NCBI RefSeq assembly: GCF_014701235.1
Contig: NZ_AP022873.1
Span: 1,674,001-1,738,000, forward strand
DNA: 64,000 nucleotides
Direction: 5' to 3'
Origin: Dissulfurispira thermophila
GTDB taxonomy: Bacteria > Nitrospirota > Thermodesulfovibrionia > Thermodesulfovibrionales > Dissulfurispiraceae
A model generated the notes under the pieces. It made no database searches. It worked only from the letters and a program-made list of their open reading frames with translations, and was not told the origin of the DNA. Positions 10,723 to 20,016 of the stretch are shown here, piece after piece. Positions within the stretch are counted from its first letter, which is position 1, and each line of letters starts with the position of its first letter. The translations under genes were made by a program, and so were the position numbers.

Positions 10723-11337
10723 ATGCTGCTCTACTGCTCTACTGCCCTACTGCTCTACTGCAATTTCTGTTTTGCTTCACAGGTAGATGATGAAGTTGCA
10801 AGAATCCAGAAGGCATATGAGAACATAAAAGATATTAAGGGGAGTTTTATTCAGAAAAGCTATATCAAAGACCTAAAAAGGACGGATACTTATAAAGGTC
10901 AATTCTTTATAAAGTCTCCTAAAATGAGATGGGAATACAAAGGAGATAAGCCCCAGATTGTATATATCACTGGCGAAGATATAATAATTTACCAGAAAAA
11001 AGAAAAACAGGCATTCAAGACAAAATTTGACAAGGCAAGCTATGGACAGGCTCCAATAGCCCTTTTAAGTGGACTTGGAGATATAAAAAACGAATTTGAT
11101 GTCTCGGTGAAGTCAGAACAAAAACTTCTATTAAAACCCAAAAAACCTATGGGCAATATAGTCTCTGTTGAAATCACCACATCAAGCGAAGAGTTTCCAA
11201 TAGAATCTCTCTCCATCATTGATGCTTTATCCAACAGGATTGATATTTATCTAAAGGATGTAAAAATCAATACTGAGCTAAAAGACAGGCTTTTTGAATT
11301 CTCTCCTCCTGAAGGAGTGAATGTCTTACAGCAGTAG
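10723..11337 (+). CDS. lolA: Outer-membrane lipoprotein carrier protein LolA
   Basis: LolA carries lipoproteins across the periplasm from LolCDE to the outer membrane. The mature part matches the family: DEVARIQKAYENIKDIKGSFIQKS, then GQFFIKSPKMRWEYKG, and repeated beta strands. I place the start at the ATG at 10723, which gives a short signal peptide (MLLYCSTALLLYCNFCFASQ). The open frame extends back to 10555, but that part runs through an inverted-repeat element and has no LolA similarity. The signal peptide is encoded by tandem CTACTGCTC-type 9-mers, which suggests repeat DNA was recruited as a secretion signal. Confidence 0.85.
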   Translation: MLLYCSTALLLYCNFCFASQVDDEVARIQKAYENIKDIKGSFIQKSYIKDLKRTDTYKGQFFIKSPKMRWEYKGDKPQIVYITGEDIIIYQKKEKQAFKTKFDKASYGQAPIALLSGLGDIKNEFDVSVKSEQKLLLKPKKPMGNIVSVEITTSSEEFPIESLSIIDALSNRIDIYLKDVKINTELKDRLFEFSPPEGVNVLQQ

Positions 11338-11415
11338 GGGCAGATGTCTGCCATGATAAAATAGGTAGAACACATAAGTTTGTCCCTACTACATTTTTCG
11401 GGTTAATAGTGAATT

Positions 11416-12366
11416 ATGGCGACTATAAAAAAAATAGCAATAACAACAGGTGACCCGTCTGGCATAGGTCCTGAGATAGTTTTCAAGGCAATCATGTCAC
11501 ATGAAATTGCGGGATTATGTGAACCTATTATCATCGGGGACATCGCTGTCGTTGAGGAAGTAGCCGAGAAATTAAACATACAGGTAGACCTGAATAGTCT
11601 CAAGATAATAAATACCAATGAAATCAAAGATAGAAACTTTCAGAGGTGCCAATCCACTGCCCAAGGTGGCAAAGCGTGTGCTGCATATATAAAAAGGGCT
11701 GTAGAGCTTGCTTTAGATAAAGAGGTAGATGCGATTGTGACCGCACCTATTTCAAAGGAATCTCTGAAAATGGCTGGTCTTAAATGGCACGGGCATACTG
11801 AAATGCTTGCAGAATTAACTGATACAAAAGACTATGCAATGATGTTTTACAGCAATAAATTAAAACTAATCCTCGTAACTATCCATACTGCGATAAAAAA
11901 TGTCCCTGCGTTAATAACAAAGAATAGAGTATTAAAAACAATCAACCTTGCAAAAAAAGCGTGCTATATGATGGCTATAGAAAATCCCAGAATTGCAGTT
12001 GCTGGATTAAACCCGCATGCTGGAGAGACAGGCATATTCGGGGATGAAGAGATACGAGAAATCATTCCGGCAGTCAATGAAGCACAAAACATGGGAATTA
12101 GTGTTTCAGGTCCCTATCCTGCCGATACGTTATTCCACAGGGCGTATAATGGAGAATTTGATATAATAGTCTGCATGTATCACGACCAGGGGCTAATTCC
12201 TCTTAAGATGATAGCCTTTGACAAAGCCGTTAATGTTACAATAGGATTACCGATAATAAGGACATCTCCAGACCACGGAACAGCTTATGACATAGCATGG
12301 AAAGGGATTGCCAATCCATCAAGCATGATAGAAGCAATAAAACTTGCATTAAAACTCAGGAGGTAA
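11416..12366 (+). CDS. pdxA: 4-hydroxythreonine-4-phosphate dehydrogenase PdxA
   Basis: PdxA oxidises 4-phosphohydroxy-threonine in the DXP-dependent vitamin B6 pathway. The family start is clear (ITTGDPSGIGPEIVFKA). The metal-binding histidines are in WHGHTEMLAELT, FHRAYNGEFD and MYHDQGLIPLK, and there are AGLNPHAGE and TSPDHGTAYDIAWKG motifs. At 316 residues it is normal length. The stop lies 2 bp before the ATG of the next gene, so the two are probably one transcript. The upstream gap (11338-11415) holds a GGGGCAGATGTCTGCC palindrome. Confidence 0.95.
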   Translation: MATIKKIAITTGDPSGIGPEIVFKAIMSHEIAGLCEPIIIGDIAVVEEVAEKLNIQVDLNSLKIINTNEIKDRNFQRCQSTAQGGKACAAYIKRAVELALDKEVDAIVTAPISKESLKMAGLKWHGHTEMLAELTDTKDYAMMFYSNKLKLILVTIHTAIKNVPALITKNRVLKTINLAKKACYMMAIENPRIAVAGLNPHAGETGIFGDEEIREIIPAVNEAQNMGISVSGPYPADTLFHRAYNGEFDIIVCMYHDQGLIPLKMIAFDKAVNVTIGLPIIRTSPDHGTAYDIAWKGIANPSSMIEAIKLALKLRR

Positions 12367-12368
12367 AT

Positions 12369-13463
12369 ATGCTATTGGAATCATATAACCTGGCCGGAAT
12401 GGAACTTAAAAACCGTATCGTCCGCTCTGCAACATATGAAAAAAGAGCAGATGTGGACGGCTTTGTTACTGATGCCCTTATAGAATTCTATAAAGAACTC
12501 ACAAAAGGCGGGGTGGGACTTATAATCACAGGCAATGCCCTTATTCATATCTCTGGTCGTTCTGTGCCTCAGATGATATGCATACACAATGACCATTACA
12601 TAAACAGACTAAAGCAACTGACAGATGCTGTACATAAACTTGACGGCAAAATAGTAATCCAGCTTGTTCACGGGGGAAGACAATGTTTCCCCGCACTGCT
12701 CGGAGGTCTGCAGCCAATTGCACCATCTGAAGTTTATGACCCCTCAACTAAAATTACACCAAGAGAAATGACAAATGAAGAGATATGGGAAATAATCGAG
12801 GCATTTGGAGATGCTGCAAGAAGGGCAATGTATGCTGGCTTTGACGGCATCCAAATACATGGTGCTCATGGGTATCTTGTAAGTGAATTTCTATCTCCTC
12901 ATACAAATAGAAGAAATGATTACTGGGGTGGAGATGAGGAAAGAAGATTCCATTTTCTTGAAGAAATTTATAAAGCCATGAGAAAAGAAGTCGGAGATAA
13001 TTATCCAATACTGATAAAAATGAATGCTGATGACTATATAGAAGGCGGATTAAAACCTGAAGAGTCACTAAGGATTGCAAAAAGGCTTGAAGAAATAGGT
13101 ATTGATGCTATTGAGGTCAGCGGTGGGATGTATGAGTCTGGAATAAAAACAGCACAATTAAACATTACTAAAGAAGAACAAGAAGCATATTTTAGAGAAA
13201 ATTCAAGACTTTTCAAAACAAGATTAAATATCCCTATAATCCTTGTTGGTGGAATTCGTTCAAGAGCTGTAGCAGAAAATATTCTTAGAAAAAAAGATGC
13301 TGACCTTATATCTATATCAAGACCTCTTATTAGAGAACCCGATTTGCCAAATAAATTCAAGGAAGGTAAGGAAAAGGCTGACTGCATATCGTGTAACGGC
13401 TGCATGAGATTTCAAAAACTCGATATGGTCAAATGCACTCAGATTGACTCAATGGCTCAATGA
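12369..13463 (+). CDS. Old-yellow-enzyme family NADH:flavin oxidoreductase
   Basis: An FMN-dependent TIM-barrel reductase of the old yellow enzyme / 2,4-dienoyl-CoA reductase N-domain type. Motifs include AGMELKNRIVRSATYE, IQLVHGGRQ, AARRAMYAGFDGIQIHGAHGYLVSEFLSPHTNRR and DLISISRPLIREPDLP. The C-terminus carries CISCNGCMRF...VKC, a CxxCxxC-x(n)-C iron-sulphur pattern, but ends soon after it, so the flavoprotein domain of dienoyl-CoA reductases is absent. I chose the ATG at 12369, which follows AGGT; the longer frame from 12297 lies inside pdxA. The substrate cannot be told from sequence. Confidence 0.88.
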   Translation: MLLESYNLAGMELKNRIVRSATYEKRADVDGFVTDALIEFYKELTKGGVGLIITGNALIHISGRSVPQMICIHNDHYINRLKQLTDAVHKLDGKIVIQLVHGGRQCFPALLGGLQPIAPSEVYDPSTKITPREMTNEEIWEIIEAFGDAARRAMYAGFDGIQIHGAHGYLVSEFLSPHTNRRNDYWGGDEERRFHFLEEIYKAMRKEVGDNYPILIKMNADDYIEGGLKPEESLRIAKRLEEIGIDAIEVSGGMYESGIKTAQLNITKEEQEAYFRENSRLFKTRLNIPIILVGGIRSRAVAENILRKKDADLISISRPLIREPDLPNKFKEGKEKADCISCNGCMRFQKLDMVKCTQIDSMAQ

Positions 13464-13481
13464 CCTTTATTATATTAATCT

Positions 13482-14690
13482 ATGCTTTCGCCAGAAAGAC
13501 AATTCGAAATAATAAAGAGAGGCACTGTTGAGATAATCCTCGAAAAAGAGCTTCTTCATAAACTGGAGAAGTCTGTTAAAGAAAAGCGTCCATTAAAGAT
13601 TAAAGCGGGATTTGATCCCACGGCACCAGACATCCATCTCGGACATACAGTGCTTCTTGAAAAGATGAGGCAGTTTCAGGAACTTGGTCACGAAATCATA
13701 TTTTTAATAGGTGATTTCACAGGCATGATTGGTGACCCCACTGGAAGATCAGAGACAAGAAAGCCCCTGACAAAAGAAGAGGTGCTTAAAAATGCAGAAA
13801 CATACAAAGAGCAAGTATTTAAAATCCTCGACCCTCAAAAAACTAAAATAGTATTCAACAGCGAATGGTTTGAAAAAATGAGCGCAATGGAAGTCGTAAG
13901 GCTCGGAGCTATGAAGACAGTGGCGAGGATGCTCGAAAGAGAAGATTTCAAAAATAGATTCCAGAATAAGCAAGAGATAACCATACTCGAGTTTTATTAT
14001 CCTCTATTTCAGGCATATGACTCTGTTCATCTTAAGGCTGATATAGAAATTGGCGGAACAGACCAAAAATTCAATCTCTTAATGGGAAGAGAACTTCAAG
14101 AGCATTATGGTCAAAAACCACAATCATTAGTAATAATGCCACTTCTTGAAGGACTTGATGGTATAAAAAAAATGTCAAAAAGCCTTGGTAACTATATTGG
14201 GATATCAGAACCACCCAATGATATGTATGGAAAGCTTATGTCTATCAGTGACGAATTGATGATCAAATATTATGAGTTGCTCAGTCATATTAGCATTGAA
14301 GAGTTCAATGCCCTTAAGAATGACCTGAAATCAGGCATTGTCCATCCAAAGAAGGCAAAGGAAAATCTGGCAACAGAGATTGTAGAGAGATACTGGGGCA
14401 AAGATGCAGCACTGCATGCAAAAGAGGAATTCAACCGCATATTCAAAGAAAAAGGGATACCTGATGAAATATCTACTTTTGAGCTAACATGGGAAGAAGA
14501 AATGTGGCTCCCTAAAATTATGAAACTGTCAGGCATTACACCAAGCACAGGAGAGGCCATAAGACTTATTAAGCAAGGGGCAGTAAGTATTGATAACCAA
14601 AAAGTCACTGACCCCCAAAAAACTCTTAAAAAAGGGGATTATCTGATTAAAGCTGGAAAAAGAAAGTTTGCTAAAATTATTGCAAAATAA
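13482..14690 (+). CDS. tyrS: Tyrosyl-tRNA synthetase
   Basis: A class I aminoacyl-tRNA synthetase that charges tRNA-Tyr. It has the HIGH-type motif HLGHTVLL after FDPTAPDI, the KMSKS motif in KKMSKSLGN, and a C-terminal S4 RNA-binding domain (about residues 340-402, ending [11 protein letters not shown]). The 402-residue length and the [17 protein letters not shown]-like block (here [15 protein letters not shown]) fit the TyrRZ/TyrS2 subgroup. It ends only 12 bp from the convergent gene on the other strand, with no obvious terminator between them. Confidence 0.96.
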   Translation: MLSPERQFEIIKRGTVEIILEKELLHKLEKSVKEKRPLKIKAGFDPTAPDIHLGHTVLLEKMRQFQELGHEIIFLIGDFTGMIGDPTGRSETRKPLTKEEVLKNAETYKEQVFKILDPQKTKIVFNSEWFEKMSAMEVVRLGAMKTVARMLEREDFKNRFQNKQEITILEFYYPLFQAYDSVHLKADIEIGGTDQKFNLLMGRELQEHYGQKPQSLVIMPLLEGLDGIKKMSKSLGNYIGISEPPNDMYGKLMSISDELMIKYYELLSHISIEEFNALKNDLKSGIVHPKKAKENLATEIVERYWGKDAALHAKEEFNRIFKEKGIPDEISTFELTWEEEMWLPKIMKLSGITPSTGEAIRLIKQGAVSIDNQKVTDPQKTLKKGDYLIKAGKRKFAKIIAK

Positions 14691-14702
14691 GCAATCAGAT
14701 AT

Positions 14703-15821
14703 TCATGCGGCAGCAACAGATAGCTTTCCTGTCAACTCTTCCATTAATACCTTCACAGAGACTATGCTGTCAATCCTTGATGCATTTATCCCTACAGTGT
14801 AAAGAGGCTCTTCCTTATCCCGATTATAACCTGCAGAGCTCAAAAGTCCGTTGCATATGCAGAAGTGATGATTGTTACTTTCCTTTGCGGGGCATATAGT
14901 AAATTTGCCTTCTTTATCTTTCAAAAGCACATAGCCCTTATCGCATTTGGGATCCCTTAGTTTCCTAAGTGCAGAAACATACATTGGTGATTGCCTTATT
15001 ACTCTAAACGGCATGCCGCATGGAGAACCAGGGTCATAAGCAACAATAATATCCTCTTGTTTTGCATTAACTACAGCCTGTTTGTACTCATCTGATGCAC
15101 TACTCTCCTCGGTTGCAAGAAATCTCGTTCCCATCTGCACACCATCAGCACCCATCTTAATAAATCTTAATATATCATCATGTGTGTAAATCCCACCTGC
15201 AACTATTACTGGAAAATCTCCATACTTCTTTGCAACATCTTTAACATGAGGCAAGAGATTTTCAAGTTTATTTGCTTCTATATCCATTTGATCAATTTTA
15301 AACCCAAGATGCCCTCCGGCAAGAGGACCTTCGAGCACTACAGCATCAGGTCTATAGCCAAGTTTTTCCCATTTCTTACATATTATTTCAAGTGCCCTTG
15401 CAGAAGACACTATGGGAATAAGAGCTGTATCTTTGGGTGATTGAATAGCTGGGAGCGTAAGGGGCAGTCCAGCACCTGAAATAATAGCATCAGCCCCTGC
15501 ATCCAATGCACCTCTGACTGAATCATTATAATCCCTTACCAGTGCACCCATTATATTAATACCTGCATAACCACCCTCTGACTTAGCCAGTGAGACCTCT
15601 TCATATGCAGCTTCATAGGAATTGTATTTTTTACCTGTCCTCTTTGAAACAAGCCTGTCAAGACATGCACTCGAAACAATACCAAGTCCGCCCTCTTTAG
15701 CAACAGCACTTGCAAGTGGATAAAGAGAGACCCCAACCCCCATACCGCCCTGGACAATAGGCACCTTTATTCTCTTCCCTTTAATTATAAGTTTAGGCAA
15801 TTCAAATTCTGAATAAAACAT
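14703..15821 (-). CDS. Nitronate monooxygenase-like FMN protein
   Basis: A TIM-barrel flavoprotein of the nitronate monooxygenase / 2-nitropropane dioxygenase family, related to FabK enoyl-ACP reductase. Visible are the N-terminal PIVQGGMGVGVS, the FMN-binding GGHLGF and VAGGIYTHDDILRFIKMGADGVQMGTRFLATEE. The last about 90 residues are Cys-rich (CGMPFRVI, KCDKGYV, FTICPAKE, HHFCICNGL), a feature of a bacterial subgroup whose substrate is unknown. It is transcribed toward tyrS. Role in nitronate detoxification versus fatty-acid synthesis cannot be decided here. Confidence 0.85.
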   Translation of the reverse strand: MFYSEFELPKLIIKGKRIKVPIVQGGMGVGVSLYPLASAVAKEGGLGIVSSACLDRLVSKRTGKKYNSYEAAYEEVSLAKSEGGYAGINIMGALVRDYNDSVRGALDAGADAIISGAGLPLTLPAIQSPKDTALIPIVSSARALEIICKKWEKLGYRPDAVVLEGPLAGGHLGFKIDQMDIEANKLENLLPHVKDVAKKYGDFPVIVAGGIYTHDDILRFIKMGADGVQMGTRFLATEESSASDEYKQAVVNAKQEDIIVAYDPGSPCGMPFRVIRQSPMYVSALRKLRDPKCDKGYVLLKDKEGKFTICPAKESNNHHFCICNGLLSSAGYNRDKEEPLYTVGINASRIDSIVSVKVLMEELTGKLSVAAA

Positions 15822-15837
15822 CTTGTTGACCCCTTTT

Positions 15838-16376
15838 AAAAGTTGTAAGGTAAAAAACGATTACATAATTGAGTGGCGTGCAATTGAACAATTGAGCAAT
15901 TAATATTTATATTACCGTTTTTAACTCTTTACTTATAATCACTTATTGAGAGGTATTTTATCAAGACCATGATAGATAAAAGCATTTAGACCCCGACACC
16001 TTGACACTTTTAAATCCTTTACCACTTCACCTCCTATCCTTATCTTATTTTTGTGGGTTTCACGAAATTCGTAATCCATTGATATTATTATTTATTTGAC
16101 CTATTGTTTTTAGGCTTGCCCTCCTATCAAGATTTTCATTTATTTTCAATTAGTTATATGTCTAAAAATCTCCCTTTCACCCCATTTTTTATAGGCTGAA
16201 GGCTGAAGATTAGGCTGAAGATAAAATCCAATCTTGAATTTTAAATCTTATTTATCCCCTTCAGCCTAAAGCCTTAAGCCTATTTTCCCTCTCCCCAAAA
16301 GGGAGAGGGAATTTTTTAATTTTGTGAAACCCTATTATCTTATTTTTATTAAACTACATCAGGGGACATCAGACAA
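15838..16376. repeat. 539-bp gene-free region with a MITE-like inverted-repeat unit (16055-16332)
   Basis: No gene is visible. GGGTTTCACGAAATT at 16055-16069 and AATTTTGTGAAACCC at 16318-16332 are inverted copies (14 of 15 match) and bracket about 278 bp. Nested inside are two facing runs of the dispersed GGCTGAA/GGCTTAA word (about 16193-16228 and 16260-16283) that can pair, and a strong hairpin CCCTCTCCC-caaaa-GGGAGAGGG (16286-16309) followed by a T-rich run. That hairpin looks like a rho-independent terminator on the plus strand, though no plus-strand gene ends nearby. Confidence 0.55.
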
Positions 16377-16712
16377 TTAGTGATGACCACCTTCAGAATG
16401 CCCACCAGCAATAACATAAATAGCATCAGACATACCTTTATTCTCAAGAAAACATTCGTGATCTCCTACAATATGAAATGCAGTCCCTTCCTTTAATGTC
16501 CCAGAATAATATCCCTCAACTTCAACATCTCCTTTGACAATAAGGACAATTTCCTCATGTCCGACTCCTGGCTTTATCACCCTATTTTTTTCACCAGGTC
16601 TCAAGATCCCATATATCATATAACAGGCATGGCTTTTGGTTTCTTCAAAACCAATAATGTATTCTCCATCTCTTGAATTTAGGGCTTTATTTTTCAATTC
16701 AAAAATTTTCAT
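16377..16712 (-). CDS. Small single-domain cupin
   Basis: A 111-residue beta-barrel protein with the two cupin motifs in short form: GVGHEEIVLIVKGDVEVEG and GTAFHIVGDHECFLENKG. Histidines in GHEE and HIVGDHE could bind a metal. The C-terminus ends in GGHSEGGHH, a small His-rich tail that might bind metal too. It lies 34 bp downstream of argJ on the same strand and may share its transcript. No specific substrate is indicated. Confidence 0.75.
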   Translation of the reverse strand: MKIFELKNKALNSRDGEYIIGFEETKSHACYMIYGILRPGEKNRVIKPGVGHEEIVLIVKGDVEVEGYYSGTLKEGTAFHIVGDHECFLENKGMSDAIYVIAGGHSEGGHH

Positions 16713-16746
16713 AACTCTGTAAATACATTATCTGGGTTCACTGTTT

Positions 16747-17958
16747 TTATGTCCTATACTCTGCGTTTATCTTTACATAATCCTCTGTTAAATCACACGT
16801 AAGCACTTTTGCTGCATATCTTCCAAGATGCAAATCAACAACTATCTTTAGCTCTTTACCTTTAAGTCTTTTATTTGCCTGTTTATCCTTGCCCATTCCC
16901 ATACCGCAGTTGACTATTTTAAGTCCATTCAAAAATATGTCTATCTTTTCCTCTTTTATGGCTATACCTGAATATCCGAGGGCTGCCATTATGCGCCCCC
17001 AGTTTGCATCATTACCGTATATAGCCGTTTTAACGAGCATTGAATTGGCAATAGCAAAAGCGCCCTTCTCAGCATCTTCCTCATTCCTTGCATTTTTCAC
17101 TTCTATCTCAACAAGTTTTGTTGCACCCTCCCCATCCTTTACAATCATCCTACCCAGTTCATAAGTTATATCAGAGAGTGCATTTGCAAATCTATCAAAC
17201 TCCTTTGAGTTCTTCTCAATCAATGCATTGCCAGCCAAACCGTTTGCCATGATCAAAACAGTGTCATTCGTTGACATATCACCGTCAATAGTTATTCGGT
17301 TAAATGACCTTTGCACAGCCTTTTTTAAGGCATTATCAAGGGCTGATTTATCTATATTAGCATCAGTAACAATAAAGCAGAGCATCGTTGCCATGTTTGG
17401 ACATATCATGCCCGCGCCCTTGCATATAGCTGAAATAGTAACAGTCTTGCTGTCAATCCTTATCCTTTTGCTTACAACTTTTGGAAATGTATCAGTTGTC
17501 ATAATTGCAGTAGCTACATCATTGATACTATTCTTCCCTAAATTATCTGCGAGCTCTTTAATCTTCGGTCTTATCCTTTCCATTGGCAATAGAGTGCCTA
17601 TAACCCCTGTAGAACATACATAAACCATGCCTGTCTTAATACCAAGTGCATTAGCAGTCATTTCTGCCATCTCCATAGCATCCATTAATCCCTGCCTACC
17701 TGTGCATGCATTAGCATTGCCGCTGTTTATAATAATAGCTTGTCCCTTACCTGATTTAATGCGCTTCATATCAAGCTTCACAGGGGCTGCCTTAATATTA
17801 TTTGTTGTAAACATACCTGAAATAACAGACTCTATTTCAGAAAAGATAAGTGCAAGGTCTTTTCTGCCGGGCTTTTTTATCGCAGCCTCAACAGCAGAAA
17901 AGAGAAAACCTTTGGGTTGGAATATTATATCTTTCCTCATAGTCTTCATGATGTTCAT
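16747..17958 (-). CDS. argJ: Bifunctional ornithine acetyltransferase / N-acetylglutamate synthase ArgJ
   Basis: ArgJ transfers the acetyl group from acetylornithine to glutamate, making the arginine pathway cyclic. It is made as a proenzyme that cleaves itself before a Thr; here this is Thr about 191 in ICPNMATML. Other motifs are NSGNANACTG, DGDMSTNDTV and VKDGEGATKLVEI. Length (403 residues) is normal. It overlaps argC by 4 bp, giving the operon argC-argJ(-cupin). Several ATG codons near the start (17958, 17949, 17943) leave the exact N-terminus open. Confidence 0.95.
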   Translation of the reverse strand: MNIMKTMRKDIIFQPKGFLFSAVEAAIKKPGRKDLALIFSEIESVISGMFTTNNIKAAPVKLDMKRIKSGKGQAIIINSGNANACTGRQGLMDAMEMAEMTANALGIKTGMVYVCSTGVIGTLLPMERIRPKIKELADNLGKNSINDVATAIMTTDTFPKVVSKRIRIDSKTVTISAICKGAGMICPNMATMLCFIVTDANIDKSALDNALKKAVQRSFNRITIDGDMSTNDTVLIMANGLAGNALIEKNSKEFDRFANALSDITYELGRMIVKDGEGATKLVEIEVKNARNEEDAEKGAFAIANSMLVKTAIYGNDANWGRIMAALGYSGIAIKEEKIDIFLNGLKIVNCGMGMGKDKQANKRLKGKELKIVVDLHLGRYAAKVLTCDLTEDYVKINAEYRT

Positions 17959-18995
17959 GGAAACACCGCCAATGACTCAAGTGCCGTTGTCTCCTTAATG
18001 CCCATTATTATATTCATATTCTGCACAGCCTGTCCTGATGCACCCTTTACAAGATTGTCTATTGCAGAGACAATAATCAGTGTATTTGTACGATTATTTA
18101 CCTTAAGACCTATCTCAACAAAGTTACTGCCTCGGACATTCTTTGCATTTGGATAAACACCCTCGTTGAGAACATTCACAAAAGGCTCTGCATCGTAGTA
18201 TTTTTTGTAAATCGAGATTACCTCAGCAGTCTCCACCTTTTTTAACATCTTTGCATACATCGTTGAGATAATCCCCCTATCCATTGGAACAAGGTGTGGC
18301 GTAAAATTTATTTTTATCCCTCTACCTGCAATTGCTGATAATTCCTGCTCTATCTCAGGTGTATGGCGGTGGCTAACAATTCCATATGCCTTAAATCCTT
18401 CATTCACTTCGCAATATGAAAAACCAATATCAGCCTTTCTGCCAGCACCCGATGTCCCTGATTTTGCATCAATAATAATACTTTCAACATCAATAATGCC
18501 TTCCTTTATTGAAGGGTACAATCCTAAAATAGCAGCAGTAGGATAACAGCCTGGATTAGCAATAAGGCTTGATTGTTTGATTTCCTCGCGATGGATCTCT
18601 GGAAGACCATAAACAGCATTTCTCAATGTATCAGCATAATTATGAGGCGTCTTATACCATTCTTCATAGACTGCTGTATCTGACAAACGATAGTCAGCAG
18701 AGAGGTCTATAACCTTTTTGCCTTTCTTAAAAAAATAATCTACTGCCTCCTGAGACGCTGCATGAGGTAGTGCCATAAAGAATACATCTGCCTTATTCAA
18801 GATCTCTTTTTTATCCAATGGCTCATAAATAAGGTAAGAATACTTGTGAAGATGCGGAAAAAGGTCTGTAACCTTCTTGCCTGCTGATTTTTCTGAGGTA
18901 ACAGTAGTTATCTCAACTCCATGATGTCCTGAAAGAATGCGCAAAAGTTCAGCGCCTGTATATCCGCTACCACCGCAAATCGCTACTTTTATCAT
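17955..18995 (-). CDS. argC: N-acetyl-gamma-glutamyl-phosphate reductase ArgC
   Basis: ArgC reduces N-acetylglutamyl phosphate to the semialdehyde with NADPH in arginine synthesis. The start MIKVAICGGSGYTGAELLRIL places the Rossmann motif at the very N-terminus, so I use the ATG at 18995, 7 codons inside the longest frame. The active Cys is in ANPGCYPTAAILGLYP, and a conserved block HRHTPEIEQELS follows. It lies directly downstream of the rpsI terminator and is coupled to argJ by a 4-bp overlap. Confidence 0.96.
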   Translation of the reverse strand: MIKVAICGGSGYTGAELLRILSGHHGVEITTVTSEKSAGKKVTDLFPHLHKYSYLIYEPLDKKEILNKADVFFMALPHAASQEAVDYFFKKGKKVIDLSADYRLSDTAVYEEWYKTPHNYADTLRNAVYGLPEIHREEIKQSSLIANPGCYPTAAILGLYPSIKEGIIDVESIIIDAKSGTSGAGRKADIGFSYCEVNEGFKAYGIVSHRHTPEIEQELSAIAGRGIKINFTPHLVPMDRGIISTMYAKMLKKVETAEVISIYKKYYDAEPFVNVLNEGVYPNAKNVRGSNFVEIGLKVNNRTNTLIIVSAIDNLVKGASGQAVQNMNIIMGIKETTALESLAVFP

Positions 18996-19013
18996 ATCCT
19001 CACCACCTAAAAA

Positions 19014-19041
19014 CAAAGCCCGTTCAAAGAACGGGCTTTCC
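19014..19041 (-). terminator. Rho-independent terminator of rplM-rpsI
   Basis: AAAGCCCGTTC and GAACGGGCTTT form a perfect stem around a 3-nt loop. On the minus strand the stem is followed by GTTTTTAGG, a T-tract. It sits between rpsI and argC, so it should end the ribosomal-protein transcript before the arginine genes. Confidence 0.85.
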
Positions 19042-19067
19042 TATTATCACAACCATTAAACTGCTTA

Positions 19068-19460
19068 TTATCTCTTGGAGAACTGGAATCTTCTCCTTGC
19101 GCCCCTTAATCCATACTTCTTCCTCTCAACCTCTCTTGGGTCTCTTGTCAAAAGCCCTTCTCTCTTAAGCTTTGGCTTGAGATCAGCATCAACATTAACC
19201 AATGCCCTTGCAATACCATGCCTTAATGCACCGGCCTGACCACTTAAACCGCCTCCCGTAACATTAGCTACAACATCATACTTGCCAACTACACCTGCAA
19301 CCTGAAAAGGCTGCTTTATAATCATTCTAAGGGTCTCCCTCGGAAAGTAGTTTTCGAACTCTCTGTTATTTACTGTAATCTTACCTTTGCCGGGAAGCAA
19401 TGTTACCCTCGCCACTGATCTCTTTCTTCTGCCTGTTGCATTATATTGTATGGAAGCCAT
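19068..19460 (-). CDS. rpsI: 30S ribosomal protein S9
   Basis: The 130-residue protein has the S9 pattern: [70 protein letters not shown]. The basic C-terminal tail ending in SKR reaches the P-site tRNA in known ribosomes. It lies 9 bp after rplM, the usual L13-S9 operon. Confidence 0.98.
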   Translation of the reverse strand: MASIQYNATGRRKRSVARVTLLPGKGKITVNNREFENYFPRETLRMIIKQPFQVAGVVGKYDVVANVTGGGLSGQAGALRHGIARALVNVDADLKPKLKREGLLTRDPREVERKKYGLRGARRRFQFSKR

Positions 19461-19469
19461 TTCTACTCC

Positions 19470-19907
19470 TTATTTTGTAATTTTTATTAATTCTGGTTTC
19501 TGTGCAGTATGCTCATGTTCGGGTCCGCTGAAAACTTTTAACTTTTTAATCATTTTCCTGCCAAGCCTGTTTTTTGGAAGCATACCCCACACCGCATCTC
19601 TTATTACATTTTCAGGCTCTTCTTTTATCCTGTCTTTAAGTGCCTTTGCCTTTATACTTCCAATATAACCTGTATGATGATAATAGACCTTATCTGTCAT
19701 CTTTTTACCTGTGACCTTAATCTTGTCTGCATTAATCACTATCACAAAATCCCCTGTATCCACATTTGGTGTAAACACAGGCTTATGTTTGCCACGAAGA
19801 TATGATGCAATCTGTGAACACAGTCTGCCTAATATCTGATCCTTTGCATCAACAACATACCATTTGCGTTCAATCTCTTCCTTTTTTGCGAACTTTGTTG
19901 TTTTCAT
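19470..19907 (-). CDS. rplM: 50S ribosomal protein L13
   Basis: The 145-residue protein matches L13: KWYVVDAKDQILGRLCSQIASYLRGKHKPVFTPNVDTGDFVIVINADKI, then VYYHHTGY and the AVWGMLPKNRLGRKMIKKLKVF block. It is the first gene of the rplM-rpsI operon, with a strong promoter-like sequence about 50 bp upstream. Confidence 0.98.
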   Translation of the reverse strand: MKTTKFAKKEEIERKWYVVDAKDQILGRLCSQIASYLRGKHKPVFTPNVDTGDFVIVINADKIKVTGKKMTDKVYYHHTGYIGSIKAKALKDRIKEEPENVIRDAVWGMLPKNRLGRKMIKKLKVFSGPEHEHTAQKPELIKITK

Positions 19908-19956
19908 CTATGCACCTTCCCTAAAGCCTTTGAATTCTGACAAATTAAGACTAAAT

Positions 19957-19986
19957 AAGATAATAGAAATCATATAGATTTGTCAA
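19957..19986 (-). promoter_or_regulatory. Predicted promoter of rplM-rpsI
   Basis: On the minus strand a consensus -35 TTGACA (19981-19986) is followed after 15-17 nt by TATTAT/TTATCT, a fair -10. This lies about 50 bp before rplM. The same hexamer read on the other strand serves as a -35-like element for thiD. Confidence 0.6.
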
Positions 19987-20009
19987 CATTCACATATGCC
20001 TGATATAAT
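19980..20009 (+). promoter_or_regulatory. Predicted promoter of thiD, probably leaderless
   Basis: TTGTCA (19980-19985) and a perfect TATAAT (20004-20009) are separated by 18 nt. The ATG at 20017 is only 7 nt after the -10 box, about where transcription would start, which points to a leaderless mRNA and supports that ATG over the upstream one at 19996. Confidence 0.55.
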
Positions 20010-20016
20010 ACATCTC

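Noticed and set aside
12297-12368. Upstream start of the old-yellow-enzyme gene within pdxA
   Set aside because: The 24 extra residues do not resemble the family and the ATG at 12369 follows a purine-rich site at the expected point.
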